A stretch of 37,993 bases of DNA from CAYUQT01 sp964596165 (GTDB taxonomy: Bacteria > Planctomycetota > Phycisphaerae > UBA1845 > JAFGLZ01): NCBI GenBank assembly GCA_964596165.1, contig CAZQTW010000061.1, positions 1 through 37,993 on the forward strand. The letters are read 5' to 3'. Every line of letters begins with the position of its first letter. Positions within the stretch are counted from its first letter, which is position 1. A program made the translations under genes and the position numbers. This document shows, piece by piece, positions 27,380 through 34,369 of the stretch. Under the pieces are notes generated by a model that was given only the letters and a program-made list of their open reading frames with translations, had not been told where the DNA came from and did not search any database.

Positions 27380-28345
27380 ATGAATACACGAGTGTTGCCG
27401 GTTGCCGTGGCCGTCGGCAGCTTGTTGAACGCCGTCGGCGCCATGGCGGCCTGTTTGTATGATCACGTCGCCGTCGGCCAGGATGACGGCAGACTGGTGG
27501 TGGACACCTGGCAGGTCTACCGCCACTGGAACAAGGATTACGGCAGCAATCCCAATCCGTACGCCCGGTCGTACTACGAGTTCATCCTGAACCTTCAGGG
27601 CAAGTACAACCGGGTCGAGCCCGGACCCGACGCGACGGCCGATCCCAATTATGCCCTTCAGGGCCAACAGGGCGTCGATTTCCAAATCCGGATTCAGCGA
27701 GTCCACGCTTCACCCGGGCTGCAATTGTTCGGCGGGGTCACGCCGATCCTCGTCAATAACGGCGACGCCTACACCATACCCAACGACTTCCACTTCCACA
27801 TGCGGTACCTGGTGGACAGCAACCCCACGGCGCCCTATCACGTCATGTATCGATTCATCGACGGCTTCTCCGATCCGAACGAACCCAACTACCTGCCCTC
27901 GAAGCCGTTTGTTGTCCACTTCGGCGCCGAGCCGAACTATCACGCCCTGAAAGTCATCAACCCCAAGCCGAACTACGGCGCCGTCCTGTTCGACCCGGAG
28001 CCGCCGATACCGATCGTCGCCGGACAATCCTACGACCCCAACCTCGAACCGAACGATCCGCCGGCCTATCCGGAGGGCGTGCCGGTAACGTTGCTTGCGG
28101 CCCCCGTCGGCGGCAAGTCGTTCGTCGAGTGGGAGATCTATGATCCGAACCACCCGGGCGATCCCAACTACATGGTGGTCGACGCCAACAACCCGATCAC
28201 GCTGGTCATGGATCAGGACCGGGAGGTGCTGGCGGTCTTCAAGTGCGGAACCGGCGCGGGGGCGTTCCTGCCCGCGCTGCTGGCTGGCTTCCTGGCCTTC
28301 CGATTCGTGATGAAAGGCATGGGGCGTCGGCAATTGAAGGGGTGA
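27380..28345 (+). CDS. Exported HxH-domain protein with InlB-like repeat and CGTGAG C-terminal anchor
   Basis: This 321-residue protein has a signal peptide ending near AMA. The first domain opens with CLYDHVAVGQDDGRLVVDTW and contains NDFHFHMRYLVDS (H138, H140), followed by YRFIDGFSDPNEPNYLPS and FVVHF. This layout matches the PEP-CTERM protein at 29236. A second domain (PVTLLAAPVGGKSFVEWEIY, then NPITLVMDQDREVLAVFKC) fits the divergent InlB/Listeria-Bacteroides B-repeat. The C-terminus is tripartite: CGTGAG, a hydrophobic helix (FLPALLAGFLAFRFVM) and basic GRRQLKG. That resembles a Cys-dependent sorting signal, different from PEP-CTERM. DPN/PNY motifs recur throughout. The start is the ATG at 27380, ten bases after AAGGAG; the ATG at 27371 is too close. 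Confidence 0.7.
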   Translation: MNTRVLPVAVAVGSLLNAVGAMAACLYDHVAVGQDDGRLVVDTWQVYRHWNKDYGSNPNPYARSYYEFILNLQGKYNRVEPGPDATADPNYALQGQQGVDFQIRIQRVHASPGLQLFGGVTPILVNNGDAYTIPNDFHFHMRYLVDSNPTAPYHVMYRFIDGFSDPNEPNYLPSKPFVVHFGAEPNYHALKVINPKPNYGAVLFDPEPPIPIVAGQSYDPNLEPNDPPAYPEGVPVTLLAAPVGGKSFVEWEIYDPNHPGDPNYMVVDANNPITLVMDQDREVLAVFKCGTGAGAFLPALLAGFLAFRFVMKGMGRRQLKG

Positions 28346-28349
28346 TGTT

Positions 28350-28688
28350 TTGACTCGCAAAGGTGGAGCGGCGCCTACCAACATGTTGCGGCGAGTCGTC
28401 CTCCATGTAGGCATGTCGGCCGGCGCACTGCGACGGCTGCGCATGTGGGGAGGCGCGGCGCGTTTCTTCGTGCGGTGGTTCGGGATGTTTGCAGCGATGG
28501 GATCCTTCTCGACCTGTCCCTGCTGCGGGCAGCAAGGGTGCGGCGTCGGCATGGCGGGAGCGGGCCTGATGGGCGGGATAGCGTCCGGGATCATCGCATG
28601 CCTGCGACAAATCGCCGGGTTCTCCAAGCGCCGATCCCATCTCGAGCATCAGCACGGGTGGCATGGGCTTCAGACGGAGGAGGGATGA
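28350..28688 (+). CDS. Small membrane protein with CPCCGQQGC motif
   Basis: This 112-residue frame starts with TTG at 28350, preceded by GAAGGGG. A basic N-terminus is followed by FFVRWFGMFAAMGSFST, then a tight cysteine cluster C56-P-C58-C59-GQQG-C64, and a Gly-rich hydrophobic helix (GVGMAGAGLMGGIASGIIAC). The C-terminus carries four His residues (HLEHQHGWHG). Four closely spaced Cys beside a membrane helix suggest metal or redox chemistry at the membrane. I do not recognise a named family. It begins 4 bases after the preceding gene and ends 18 bases before the next, so co-transcription is very likely. Translation of this frame is supported mainly by spacing, the ribosome-binding site and motif density. 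Confidence 0.55.
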   Translation: MTRKGGAAPTNMLRRVVLHVGMSAGALRRLRMWGGAARFFVRWFGMFAAMGSFSTCPCCGQQGCGVGMAGAGLMGGIASGIIACLRQIAGFSKRRSHLEHQHGWHGLQTEEG

Positions 28689-28706
28689 CCAAGTGGAGGG
28701 GAGTTT

Positions 28707-29171
28707 GTGTCTGAAAGTGCCGATGGCGTGATGAGAACACCGCTGCTTGTCGGGCATCGCGGCAAACTGAAAGTGATGACGCCCTGGGTTTGCGCCCTGG
28801 CGCTTCTGGCGCTTTCCACCGGGCTGACGCACATAATCCACGTTGCACTGGCAGGGAAGACACACGACAGTGAGCGCTGCGGCCTTTGTGCCTTGATGTC
28901 GACGACGAAGCCGCTTCTCGAGGACGCTGGCGAGCCTCCACTCGTCGATCGCCATGCCCTTGTCACGCGGGCATTCGTCTCGATCGTCGCGCCGGGGTTG
29001 CCCCAACCCGCTGAACCGCGAAAAACACGGGCACCCCCAAGGAATACCTTGTCCTGTGTGGTGATGAACGACTACAGGACTCTGGGGCTCTTTGGGAGCC
29101 AGTCGGAGGAGCCGGCCGGTGCCGAGCGACCTGGTAGTTCGCGCCCGGTCGGCCTAAGGATGGATGATTGA
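28707..29171 (+). CDS. Small exported/membrane His/Cys protein (paralogue of the gene at 26116)
   Basis: This 154-residue protein starts with GTG at 28707 behind GGAGGGGA. After 22 residues a hydrophobic segment (VMTPWVCALALLALSTGLTH) leads into IIHVALAG, then H53 and C58-G-L-C61-A. The spacing H45-x7-H53-x4-CGLCA is the same as in the first gene of the cluster, and the hydrophobic S/T-T-G-L stretch before it also aligns. The two are therefore paralogues. The C-terminal 80 residues are Pro/Arg-rich and unlike the first copy. The role is unknown. Position within a run governed by a Zur-type operator suggests metal handling. Confidence 0.6.
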   Translation: MSESADGVMRTPLLVGHRGKLKVMTPWVCALALLALSTGLTHIIHVALAGKTHDSERCGLCALMSTTKPLLEDAGEPPLVDRHALVTRAFVSIVAPGLPQPAEPRKTRAPPRNTLSCVVMNDYRTLGLFGSQSEEPAGAERPGSSRPVGLRMDD

Positions 29172-29235
29172 TTGGCGTCAGCAGGGCGTCGGCGGAACAC
29201 GTCTACAGTCCTGCTCACAGTAGGGAGATAAGAAG

Positions 29236-29847
29236 ATGTTGAAGCACGTATGCATTGTCACGCTTACGCTTGTTGGGGCGGTGTCGGTGGTTGCGCCCGC
29301 GCTTGCCCACGATCATCAGCACGAAGGCGACATCATCGTGGGGCGCCTTCTGGGAACGCCGGATCGGCTGGCCATCGAGGCCGATCTGGACGAACCCGTC
29401 TTCTGTGAACCGTCGGCGGTTCCGGGGCTGAACGGCTGGCTAAAGGACGAACCGGGCCTCGAGGCCCTGATGGAGGACGAGCCCGACGAGGGCTTCTACA
29501 TGTTGCAGCCGGGGGCACAGGTGCGGCTGGAGATCGTCAGCCTCGACGCCGGCATCAAGGTGTGGAATCCCGAGTTCACGCAGATGGCCGATGCCGTCGG
29601 CGAGTGGATCGATCTCGGAGATCATGAGCTGCACACGCACATGATCTGGCATCTCGACAGCGACGTGCTGGGGACGGGCTGGGAAGGGACGCTCCACGGT
29701 ACGTTCAAGCTGGTGGATGTCGGCACGACCGGTTACGCGCAATCGGAGACGTTTGGCATGGCCTTCACGAACGTCCCCGAGCCGGCCACCGTTGTCATGC
29801 TCGTATTGGGCGGCATGCTGGGCCTGCGACGCCGACGTCGGACGTAG
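29236..29847 (+). CDS. PEP-CTERM protein with His-rich N-terminus and HxH domain
   Basis: This 203-residue exported protein has a signal peptide ending at ALA, giving a mature N-terminus HDHQHEGDIIVG with three His in five residues. The main domain carries H130-ELHTHMIWH139 (four to five His), WEGTLHGTFKLVDVGTTGYA and SETFGMAFTN, aligning in order with the HxH domain of the protein at 27380. It ends with VPEP followed by a hydrophobic helix and RRRRR, a classical PEP-CTERM exosortase signal, so it should be processed and sent to the cell surface or extracellular matrix. The ATG at 29236 follows GGGAGA. It is the last gene before a large hairpin at 29907. Metal binding by the His clusters is inferred. 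Confidence 0.8.
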   Translation: MLKHVCIVTLTLVGAVSVVAPALAHDHQHEGDIIVGRLLGTPDRLAIEADLDEPVFCEPSAVPGLNGWLKDEPGLEALMEDEPDEGFYMLQPGAQVRLEIVSLDAGIKVWNPEFTQMADAVGEWIDLGDHELHTHMIWHLDSDVLGTGWEGTLHGTFKLVDVGTTGYAQSETFGMAFTNVPEPATVVMLVLGGMLGLRRRRRT

Positions 29848-29906
29848 CCGGCTCTCGGTGCGGTGTCACTATTCAGGTGCCGGAGAAGGCACGAAGGATG
29901 CAAAAA

Positions 29907-29940
29907 CGGGTCGTCCCGGCGCGTGCTGTCGGGCGACCCG
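29907..29940 (+). terminator. Hairpin after the metal-responsive cluster
   Basis: CGGGTCG-T-CCCG (29907-29918) pairs with CGGGCGACCCG (29930-29940), giving an 11-bp stem with one bulged T and an 11-base loop, 60 bases after the PEP-CTERM stop. It is followed by TATCTATT and not by a clean T-run, so termination may be partial or factor-assisted. Confidence 0.5.
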
Positions 29941-30004
29941 TATCTATTGGCGACAGCATGCCCAGTTGTGTAATGCGCATCGAGGGTGTTGTAGAATGCT
30001 GTCC

Positions 30005-30226
30005 ATGATCAACAAAACGCCATCCAGACGATCGGTACTGCAATGGGGACTGTCGGCGGCCGCGGGCACGCTCGGCGCGTCGAGACTGCTTGGAGAAGAA
30101 CCGTCGACGGCACCCGCCGGCGGCTGGAATCCGATGGGAAAACACCGCGCGCGGGATTTCCCATGTTGCATTCCGGCCGACACGAGGTATAGTGGGTTCG
30201 GCGAGCAGCCAATAAGGAGTAGGTAG
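30005..30226 (+). pseudogene. 5' remnant of a Tat-exported protein
   Basis: A 73-residue frame begins INKTPSRRSVLQWGLSAAAG, a textbook twin-arginine leader, followed by TLGASRLLGEEPSTAPAGGW. This opening is typical of planctomycete Tat-exported sugar isomerases, oxidoreductases and sulfatases. After NPMGK the frame continues for only about 25 residues unlike any of these families, then stops. Only the leader appears to survive. It stands between the cluster hairpin and the palindrome at 30236. The parent family cannot be decided. Confidence 0.5.
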
Positions 30227-30235
30227 CAGGGCACC

Positions 30236-30260
30236 CTATATGGTATCCATTACCATATAG
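30236..30260. promoter_or_regulatory. Perfect palindrome, probable PerR-type operator (site 1)
   Basis: CTATATGGTA (30236-30245) and TACCATATAG (30251-30260) are perfect 10-base inverted arms around TCCAT. Its core ATGGTATCCATTACCAT (30240-30256) matches site 2 upstream of the perR-like gene at 14 of 17 positions. It lies about 300 bases upstream of that gene, just after the Tat remnant, so which transcript it controls now is unclear. Confidence 0.6.
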
Positions 30261-30480
30261 TGCATATCACCGATTTGTGCCCGATGCGGGCGAACCCGAG
30301 GTTTTCGAGAATGCGGGCCGTCGGCACATCCCATTGATGGATGATCGGCGAGACGTCGTTCATGAATCGGAGTCCGACGGAGCGGATGATGCCGTCGCCA
30401 TCGAGGCGCCTGACCGCGTGTCCCGTTGAACCGCCGGAACCGACGGGAACATACTCTGCCGCCCGATCGGGTCTTGAGGG
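30236..30480 (-). pseudogene. Probable 3' fragment of a decayed minus-strand gene
   Basis: On the minus strand one frame without an obvious start reads VPVGSGGSTGHAVRRL, then GDGIIRSVGLRFMNDVSP and DVPTARILENLGFARIGHKS, and stops inside the palindrome at 30236-30260. The ARxLExLGFxRIG pattern resembles the end of GNAT acetyltransferases. No start codon or N-terminal part is visible, so this looks like leftover coding sequence. The assignment is weak. Confidence 0.3.
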
Positions 30481-30501
30481 GGCCGCCGATGAGGAATAAA
30501 C

Positions 30502-30535
30502 TTGACGCCGCCTTCTGAATGGTATAGATTACTAT
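30502..30535 (+). promoter_or_regulatory. Promoter and overlapping operator (site 2) of the perR-like gene
   Basis: TTGACG (30502-30507) is followed after 17 bases by TAGATT (30525-30530). The operator-like ATGGTATAGATTACTAT (30519-30535) covers this -10 box and repeats the core of site 1. This arrangement predicts autorepression. Confidence 0.6.
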
Positions 30536-30554
30536 TTGATAAAAGGTATTGATC

Positions 30555-31064
30555 GTGGCCGAGTCGGCAAAGCTGGAGGCCTTTAGGGCGGCGTGTCGTC
30601 GGCAGGGATTACCCGTCACGATTCAGCGCAGGGCGATCTATGAATTCGTCTGCGGTCGACACGATCACCCGACGGCCGATCAGGTGTACGAGGGCGTCCA
30701 AGACCGGATTCCCGGCGTCTCCCGCATGACGGTCTACCGCGTCCTGAACACGCTCGTGCGCATCGGAGTCCTGAGGAAGGTGTGCAGCCCCCATTCCTCC
30801 GTACGATTCGATGCGAACATGAAGCGGCACGACCACCTGGTGTGTCTGCACTGTGAAAGATTGATGGACTACGAAGGCCGGGCGATTCCCCTGATCAAGA
30901 TCCCCGATACGAGGTCACAAGCGTTCGAGATCACCGACTACTCGATCCAGTTCCGGGGCCTCTGCGACGATTGCCGTAAGAAATCCAAGCCGGCGAGGAA
31001 AGGTAAACGGGGTTCTCCGATAGGCGGAAAGCGAAGGAAAGGACGGCAACGAGGAGCATCGTAA
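30555..31064 (+). CDS. perR: Fur-family regulator of PerR type
   Basis: This 169-residue DNA-binding repressor has the Fur winged-helix (AIYEFVCGRHDHPTADQVYE, GVSRMTVYRVLNTLVRIGVL). Its metal ligands align with B. subtilis PerR at a constant offset of one: H38, D86, H92, H94 and D105 for the regulatory Fe/Mn site, and C97, C100, C137, C140 for the structural zinc site. Asp at 105 is the residue that distinguishes PerR (peroxide sensor by His oxidation) from Fur, which has Glu. The C-terminus has an extra basic tail of about 25 residues. The GTG at 30555 has AAAAGG eight bases upstream. It precedes a cytochrome c peroxidase gene and carries an operator over its own promoter. PerR function is inferred from residues and context. 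Confidence 0.85.
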   Translation: MAESAKLEAFRAACRRQGLPVTIQRRAIYEFVCGRHDHPTADQVYEGVQDRIPGVSRMTVYRVLNTLVRIGVLRKVCSPHSSVRFDANMKRHDHLVCLHCERLMDYEGRAIPLIKIPDTRSQAFEITDYSIQFRGLCDDCRKKSKPARKGKRGSPIGGKRRKGRQRGAS

Positions 31065-31211
31065 TGGAACGGGCCTGGGACAGACTCGGCGCGAGAAGCC
31101 CCGGCTTCAGCCGCGCCCATGTTCCAAGGCGTCAAGAACGCTCGACTCCTTACCGCCGGATGCCGTCCGAAGGTCTATAGGTCATATCGTTATTAAGGAA
31201 AGGAAACGCCG

Positions 31212-32561
31212 ATGAAACGCAAAAGGACGCTTCGCGGAACGATCGGGCGTACGGTGCTCGGCGCCGGTCTGCTAAGCGCATCGTTCCTGTGCTGGTCCGT
31301 CGTTCAAGCCGAGGAGGGTGCGGCCATCCCACGGGGACCCCTCGGCGAGGCCACGATGGAGTACCAGCTCAAGGAACTCGCCAAGCTCATGCCCAAGGTG
31401 GATGTCGACCATGCACCGGCCGGCCTGGATCCCGTGGTCTGGGCCGCGTTCATCCCCGAGGATAACGCCATGACCCCGCAGCGGGTCGAACTGGGCAAGA
31501 AGTTGTACTTCGATACCCGGCTGTCGGCCGACGGCACGGTGTCGTGCGCGACCTGCCACGACGTTACCCGGGGCTTCACCGATCAACGCGCGACGTCGGA
31601 GGGAATCAAGAAGCAGCTCGGCCAGCGCAACGCGCCCACGGTCCTCAACACGGCCTTGCTCCAGACCCTGTTCCTCGACGGCCGGTCGCCGACGCTCGAC
31701 CACCAGGCGAAGCTGCCCATCATCAACCCGATCGAGATGGGCATGCCCGATGGGGAGGCGGCGGTGAAGGCCATCGCCGGCGACGCGGAGTACCAGAAGG
31801 CCTTCAAGGAGGCCTATGGCCGCGACGTGAACTACGACGACATCGGGCGGGCCATCGGCGCGTTCGAACGGACGCTCGTCTTCATGGACTCGCCCTTCCA
31901 ACGTTTCCTCAAGGGAGACACCAAGGCCATTTCGCCGCAGGCCCGGGCGGGGTGGGATCTGTTCAACGGCAAGGCCCGATGCGTGACGTGCCACCCCATG
32001 AACCTCTCGAACCCGCTGGGCACGGACAATCGGTTCCACAATATCGGCGTGTCGGCCCGACACCAGGATTTTGAGTCCCTGGGCGCCCGCGCGCTCAAGA
32101 TCCTGCGCGAGGATCCGTCGGAGAGGAAGCTGGAAGAGCTCGCCCTGAACACGCCCATGAGCGAACTCGGCCGGTTCATGGTGACCAAGAATCGCGCGGA
32201 CATGGGGGCGTTCCGAACGTCCATTCTCTTGAACATCGGCATCACGCCGCCGTACATGCACGACGGCTCGCTGCCGACGCTCTGGGACGTCATGGACCAC
32301 TACAACAAGGGAGGCGAGGCCAACCTGTTCCTCGACGGAGGCATGGAGCCCCTGGCCTTGAACGACGAAGAGATCGATCAGGTCGTGGCCTTCCTCTTCA
32401 GCCTGACCGATGTCCGGTTGGCCGATGAGAACAACCGGCAGTTCGAGGCCCAGAAGGCCGCGGCCAAGGCCGGTCGCAAGTTCCGCGACGACGACCTGGC
32501 GTTCCGAAAGAAACTCGCCTTCGAGGACCGGATAGCAGGCGACAAAGGCGCCAAGAAGTAA
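31212..32561 (+). CDS. Diheme cytochrome c peroxidase / MauG-family protein
   Basis: This 449-residue exported protein has a signal peptide ending near VQA and two c-type heme motifs, CATCH (residues 112-116) and CVTCH (257-261), as in bacterial diheme peroxidases that reduce hydrogen peroxide with electrons from periplasmic cytochromes. Family blocks include LGKKLYFDTRLSADGTVSCA, GQRNAPTVLNTALLQTLFLD, FRTSILLNIGITPPYMHDGS and LTLWDVMDHYNKGG-like text before DEEIDQVVAFLFSLT. The C-terminal 50 residues are charged. The ATG at 31212 follows AAGGAAAGG. It heads a three-gene operon and sits after the perR-like gene, which fits an oxidative-stress role. MauG-like protein oxidation cannot be excluded. 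Confidence 0.9.
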   Translation: MKRKRTLRGTIGRTVLGAGLLSASFLCWSVVQAEEGAAIPRGPLGEATMEYQLKELAKLMPKVDVDHAPAGLDPVVWAAFIPEDNAMTPQRVELGKKLYFDTRLSADGTVSCATCHDVTRGFTDQRATSEGIKKQLGQRNAPTVLNTALLQTLFLDGRSPTLDHQAKLPIINPIEMGMPDGEAAVKAIAGDAEYQKAFKEAYGRDVNYDDIGRAIGAFERTLVFMDSPFQRFLKGDTKAISPQARAGWDLFNGKARCVTCHPMNLSNPLGTDNRFHNIGVSARHQDFESLGARALKILREDPSERKLEELALNTPMSELGRFMVTKNRADMGAFRTSILLNIGITPPYMHDGSLPTLWDVMDHYNKGGEANLFLDGGMEPLALNDEEIDQVVAFLFSLTDVRLADENNRQFEAQKAAAKAGRKFRDDDLAFRKKLAFEDRIAGDKGAKK

Positions 32562-32574
32562 CGAGGTGATCATC

Positions 32575-33702
32575 ATGAACGGCAAGAGAAAAAGCATCGA
32601 AACGCGGTACATGGAAGACCGGAAGCGATTCTTTGATTCCCTGAAAGGACTCGACCGGCGATCGTTCCTCAAGGTGTCCACGGCGGCCGCCGGAGCGGTC
32701 CTGGCCAAGGGCCTGATCCCTCCCCACTCGTTCCTGCCGGTAAGTGTGGCCGGCGCCGCGGAGACGTCGGAATCGGCCCCCGCCTTCCGCTTCGCGTACA
32801 TATCCGATTCCCACCTCTACGCGAAGGACCTGAACGACCGTTTCGCACGGGCGCTGATCCGGGCGGTGGACGACGTAAACAGCCTCGACCCGCAACCGGA
32901 TTTCGTGTTCTACGGAGGCGATCTCGCTCAGCTTGGCCAGGCGCACGAGTTGGAGTTGGGCGCGCAGATCCTTAAGAACCTGAAAGCCCCGCTGAAAATC
33001 ATGGTCGGCGAGCACGACTGGTACCTGGACATGGGCGAAAAGTGGAAGGCCCTCTACGGCGAACCCACCTACTCATGGGACCACAAGGGCGTCCACTTCG
33101 TCGTGCTCATGAGCGTCGTCGAGAAGGATTTCTGGACCGCGCGAGGCATGACGCCCATGGAAAGAATGGTGACCGTCGCCGGCCTCGACAACGGTGTTCA
33201 GAGCCCGTTCATGGTCGGCGAGCAGCAACGCGAGTGGCTCAAGAAGGACCTGGAGAAGTTGCCCAATAACGCCCCCCTCATCATCTTCTCGCATTCGCCG
33301 CTCTACAAGCTGTACAAGAACTGGAACTTCTGGACGGACGACGCCGATGAGGTCCAAGCAATCCTCAAACGGTTCGACCGGGTCGTCGTGATCCACGGAC
33401 ACACGCATCAGCTCTTGACCAACCGCATCGGGAATATTCACTTCCACGGCCTGTTGTCGACCGCTTGGCCGTGGCCGTACGCCCCGGAAGGCATGCCCGA
33501 GCTGACGATCCAGATGAGCCGGCCCGACCCGTTCAACCCGAACGATGGGTGCGGCGACGGCGAGGTGCTTGTTCACGCCGACGGGTTGGTGGACAAGGTC
33601 TACAATCTGTGGAACCGGAATCCCATCACGGTGGCCAAGGGATACACGGCAAGCTGGGGCAAGGCGTCGGTGCCGCCGAAACCGAATCGGCCCAGTTTCT
33701 GA
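32575..33702 (+). CDS. Tat-exported calcineurin-like metallophosphoesterase
   Basis: This 375-residue protein has a twin-arginine leader (LDRRSFLKVSTAAAGAVLAK, near residue 27). It shows the five metal-site motifs of calcineurin-like phosphoesterases: SDSHLY (D-x-H), FYGGDLAQ (GD), VGEHDWY (normally GNHD), FSHSPLY (H) and HGHTHQ (GHxH). The Asn of GNHD, which usually ligands metal and phosphate, is Glu here. The enzyme should hydrolyse a phosphoester in the periplasm; the substrate is unknown. The ATG at 32575 has GAGGTGA six bases upstream and lies 13 bases after the peroxidase gene. A monoheme cytochrome gene follows, so the three are probably co-transcribed, an uncommon pairing of redox and phosphoesterase functions. 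Confidence 0.88.
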   Translation: MNGKRKSIETRYMEDRKRFFDSLKGLDRRSFLKVSTAAAGAVLAKGLIPPHSFLPVSVAGAAETSESAPAFRFAYISDSHLYAKDLNDRFARALIRAVDDVNSLDPQPDFVFYGGDLAQLGQAHELELGAQILKNLKAPLKIMVGEHDWYLDMGEKWKALYGEPTYSWDHKGVHFVVLMSVVEKDFWTARGMTPMERMVTVAGLDNGVQSPFMVGEQQREWLKKDLEKLPNNAPLIIFSHSPLYKLYKNWNFWTDDADEVQAILKRFDRVVVIHGHTHQLLTNRIGNIHFHGLLSTAWPWPYAPEGMPELTIQMSRPDPFNPNDGCGDGEVLVHADGLVDKVYNLWNRNPITVAKGYTASWGKASVPPKPNRPSF

Positions 33703-33739
33703 GGCAAATAGAGGAACACACGTACTGAAGGAGATTGCC

Positions 33740-34369
33740 ATGTCTTCGAATACCAGGAAATGGCTCATTACCGCCGTATGCGTTGCTTGCGCCGCTGTGG
33801 TATGGGCGACTTATAACTACAGCATTGCCGCGGATTGTGACTCGGGAACGGACCCCACAGGGAAGGGCGGGCAGGCCCTCGCGGACTCGCACATGGCCCA
33901 GTGGAAGCTGAAGAACCCGGGCCGCGCGAACGACTGGATCAAGGAAGAGAAGGAACGCCGCAAGATCCAGCCGCCCGCGGACAACTCGGATCTCCTGAAA
34001 GGCGATCAGGGCAAGAGCCATTCGTATGGGAACTACACGGAACGCGACATCCTGATGTGGGCCCGGGAGACCGAGAAGCTGGTGGTGGAAGGCTCCCGGA
34101 TCTTCCACAGCGCCGACCTGTTGGGAGGCACAATCGGTGTTTCGTGCGATATGTGCCACCCCGATGCCTCAAACACGCACCCGGAGACCTATCCGAAGTT
34201 CCAAACGCAACTGGGCCGCGTCGCCCTCTTGCGCGACATGATCAACTGGTGCATTGAGCATCCGGTGCGGGGCAAACAGCTTTCCGGCGACGATCCCAAG
34301 ATGAGGGCGCTCGAGGCATACATTCTCGCGCAACGCAAGGGCGTTAAGCTGAACTACGGAAAGCACTGA
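33740..34369 (+). CDS. Monoheme c-type cytochrome, SoxA/TsdA-like
   Basis: This 209-residue exported cytochrome has a membrane-anchor or signal segment (WLITAVCVACAAVVWATY) and one heme motif, CDMCH (residues 136-140). After the heme come YPKFQTQLGRVALLRDMINW-C, HPVRGKQLSGDDPKMRALEA and YILAQRKG. This order (R-x-x-x-L-x-x-x-I-x-x-C, then LxAYxxxxxxG) is typical of SoxA and thiosulfate-dehydrogenase-like cytochromes. It may pass electrons to the peroxidase two genes upstream. The ATG at 33740 follows AAGGAG; the longer frame overlaps the preceding gene and is not favoured. Substrate oxidation itself is not demonstrated. Confidence 0.85.
   Translation: MSSNTRKWLITAVCVACAAVVWATYNYSIAADCDSGTDPTGKGGQALADSHMAQWKLKNPGRANDWIKEEKERRKIQPPADNSDLLKGDQGKSHSYGNYTERDILMWARETEKLVVEGSRIFHSADLLGGTIGVSCDMCHPDASNTHPETYPKFQTQLGRVALLRDMINWCIEHPVRGKQLSGDDPKMRALEAYILAQRKGVKLNYGKH

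Noticed and set aside
31180..31211. AT-rich segment before the peroxidase gene as a third PerR operator
   Set aside because: It shares only scattered bases with sites 1 and 2 and is not palindromic enough.
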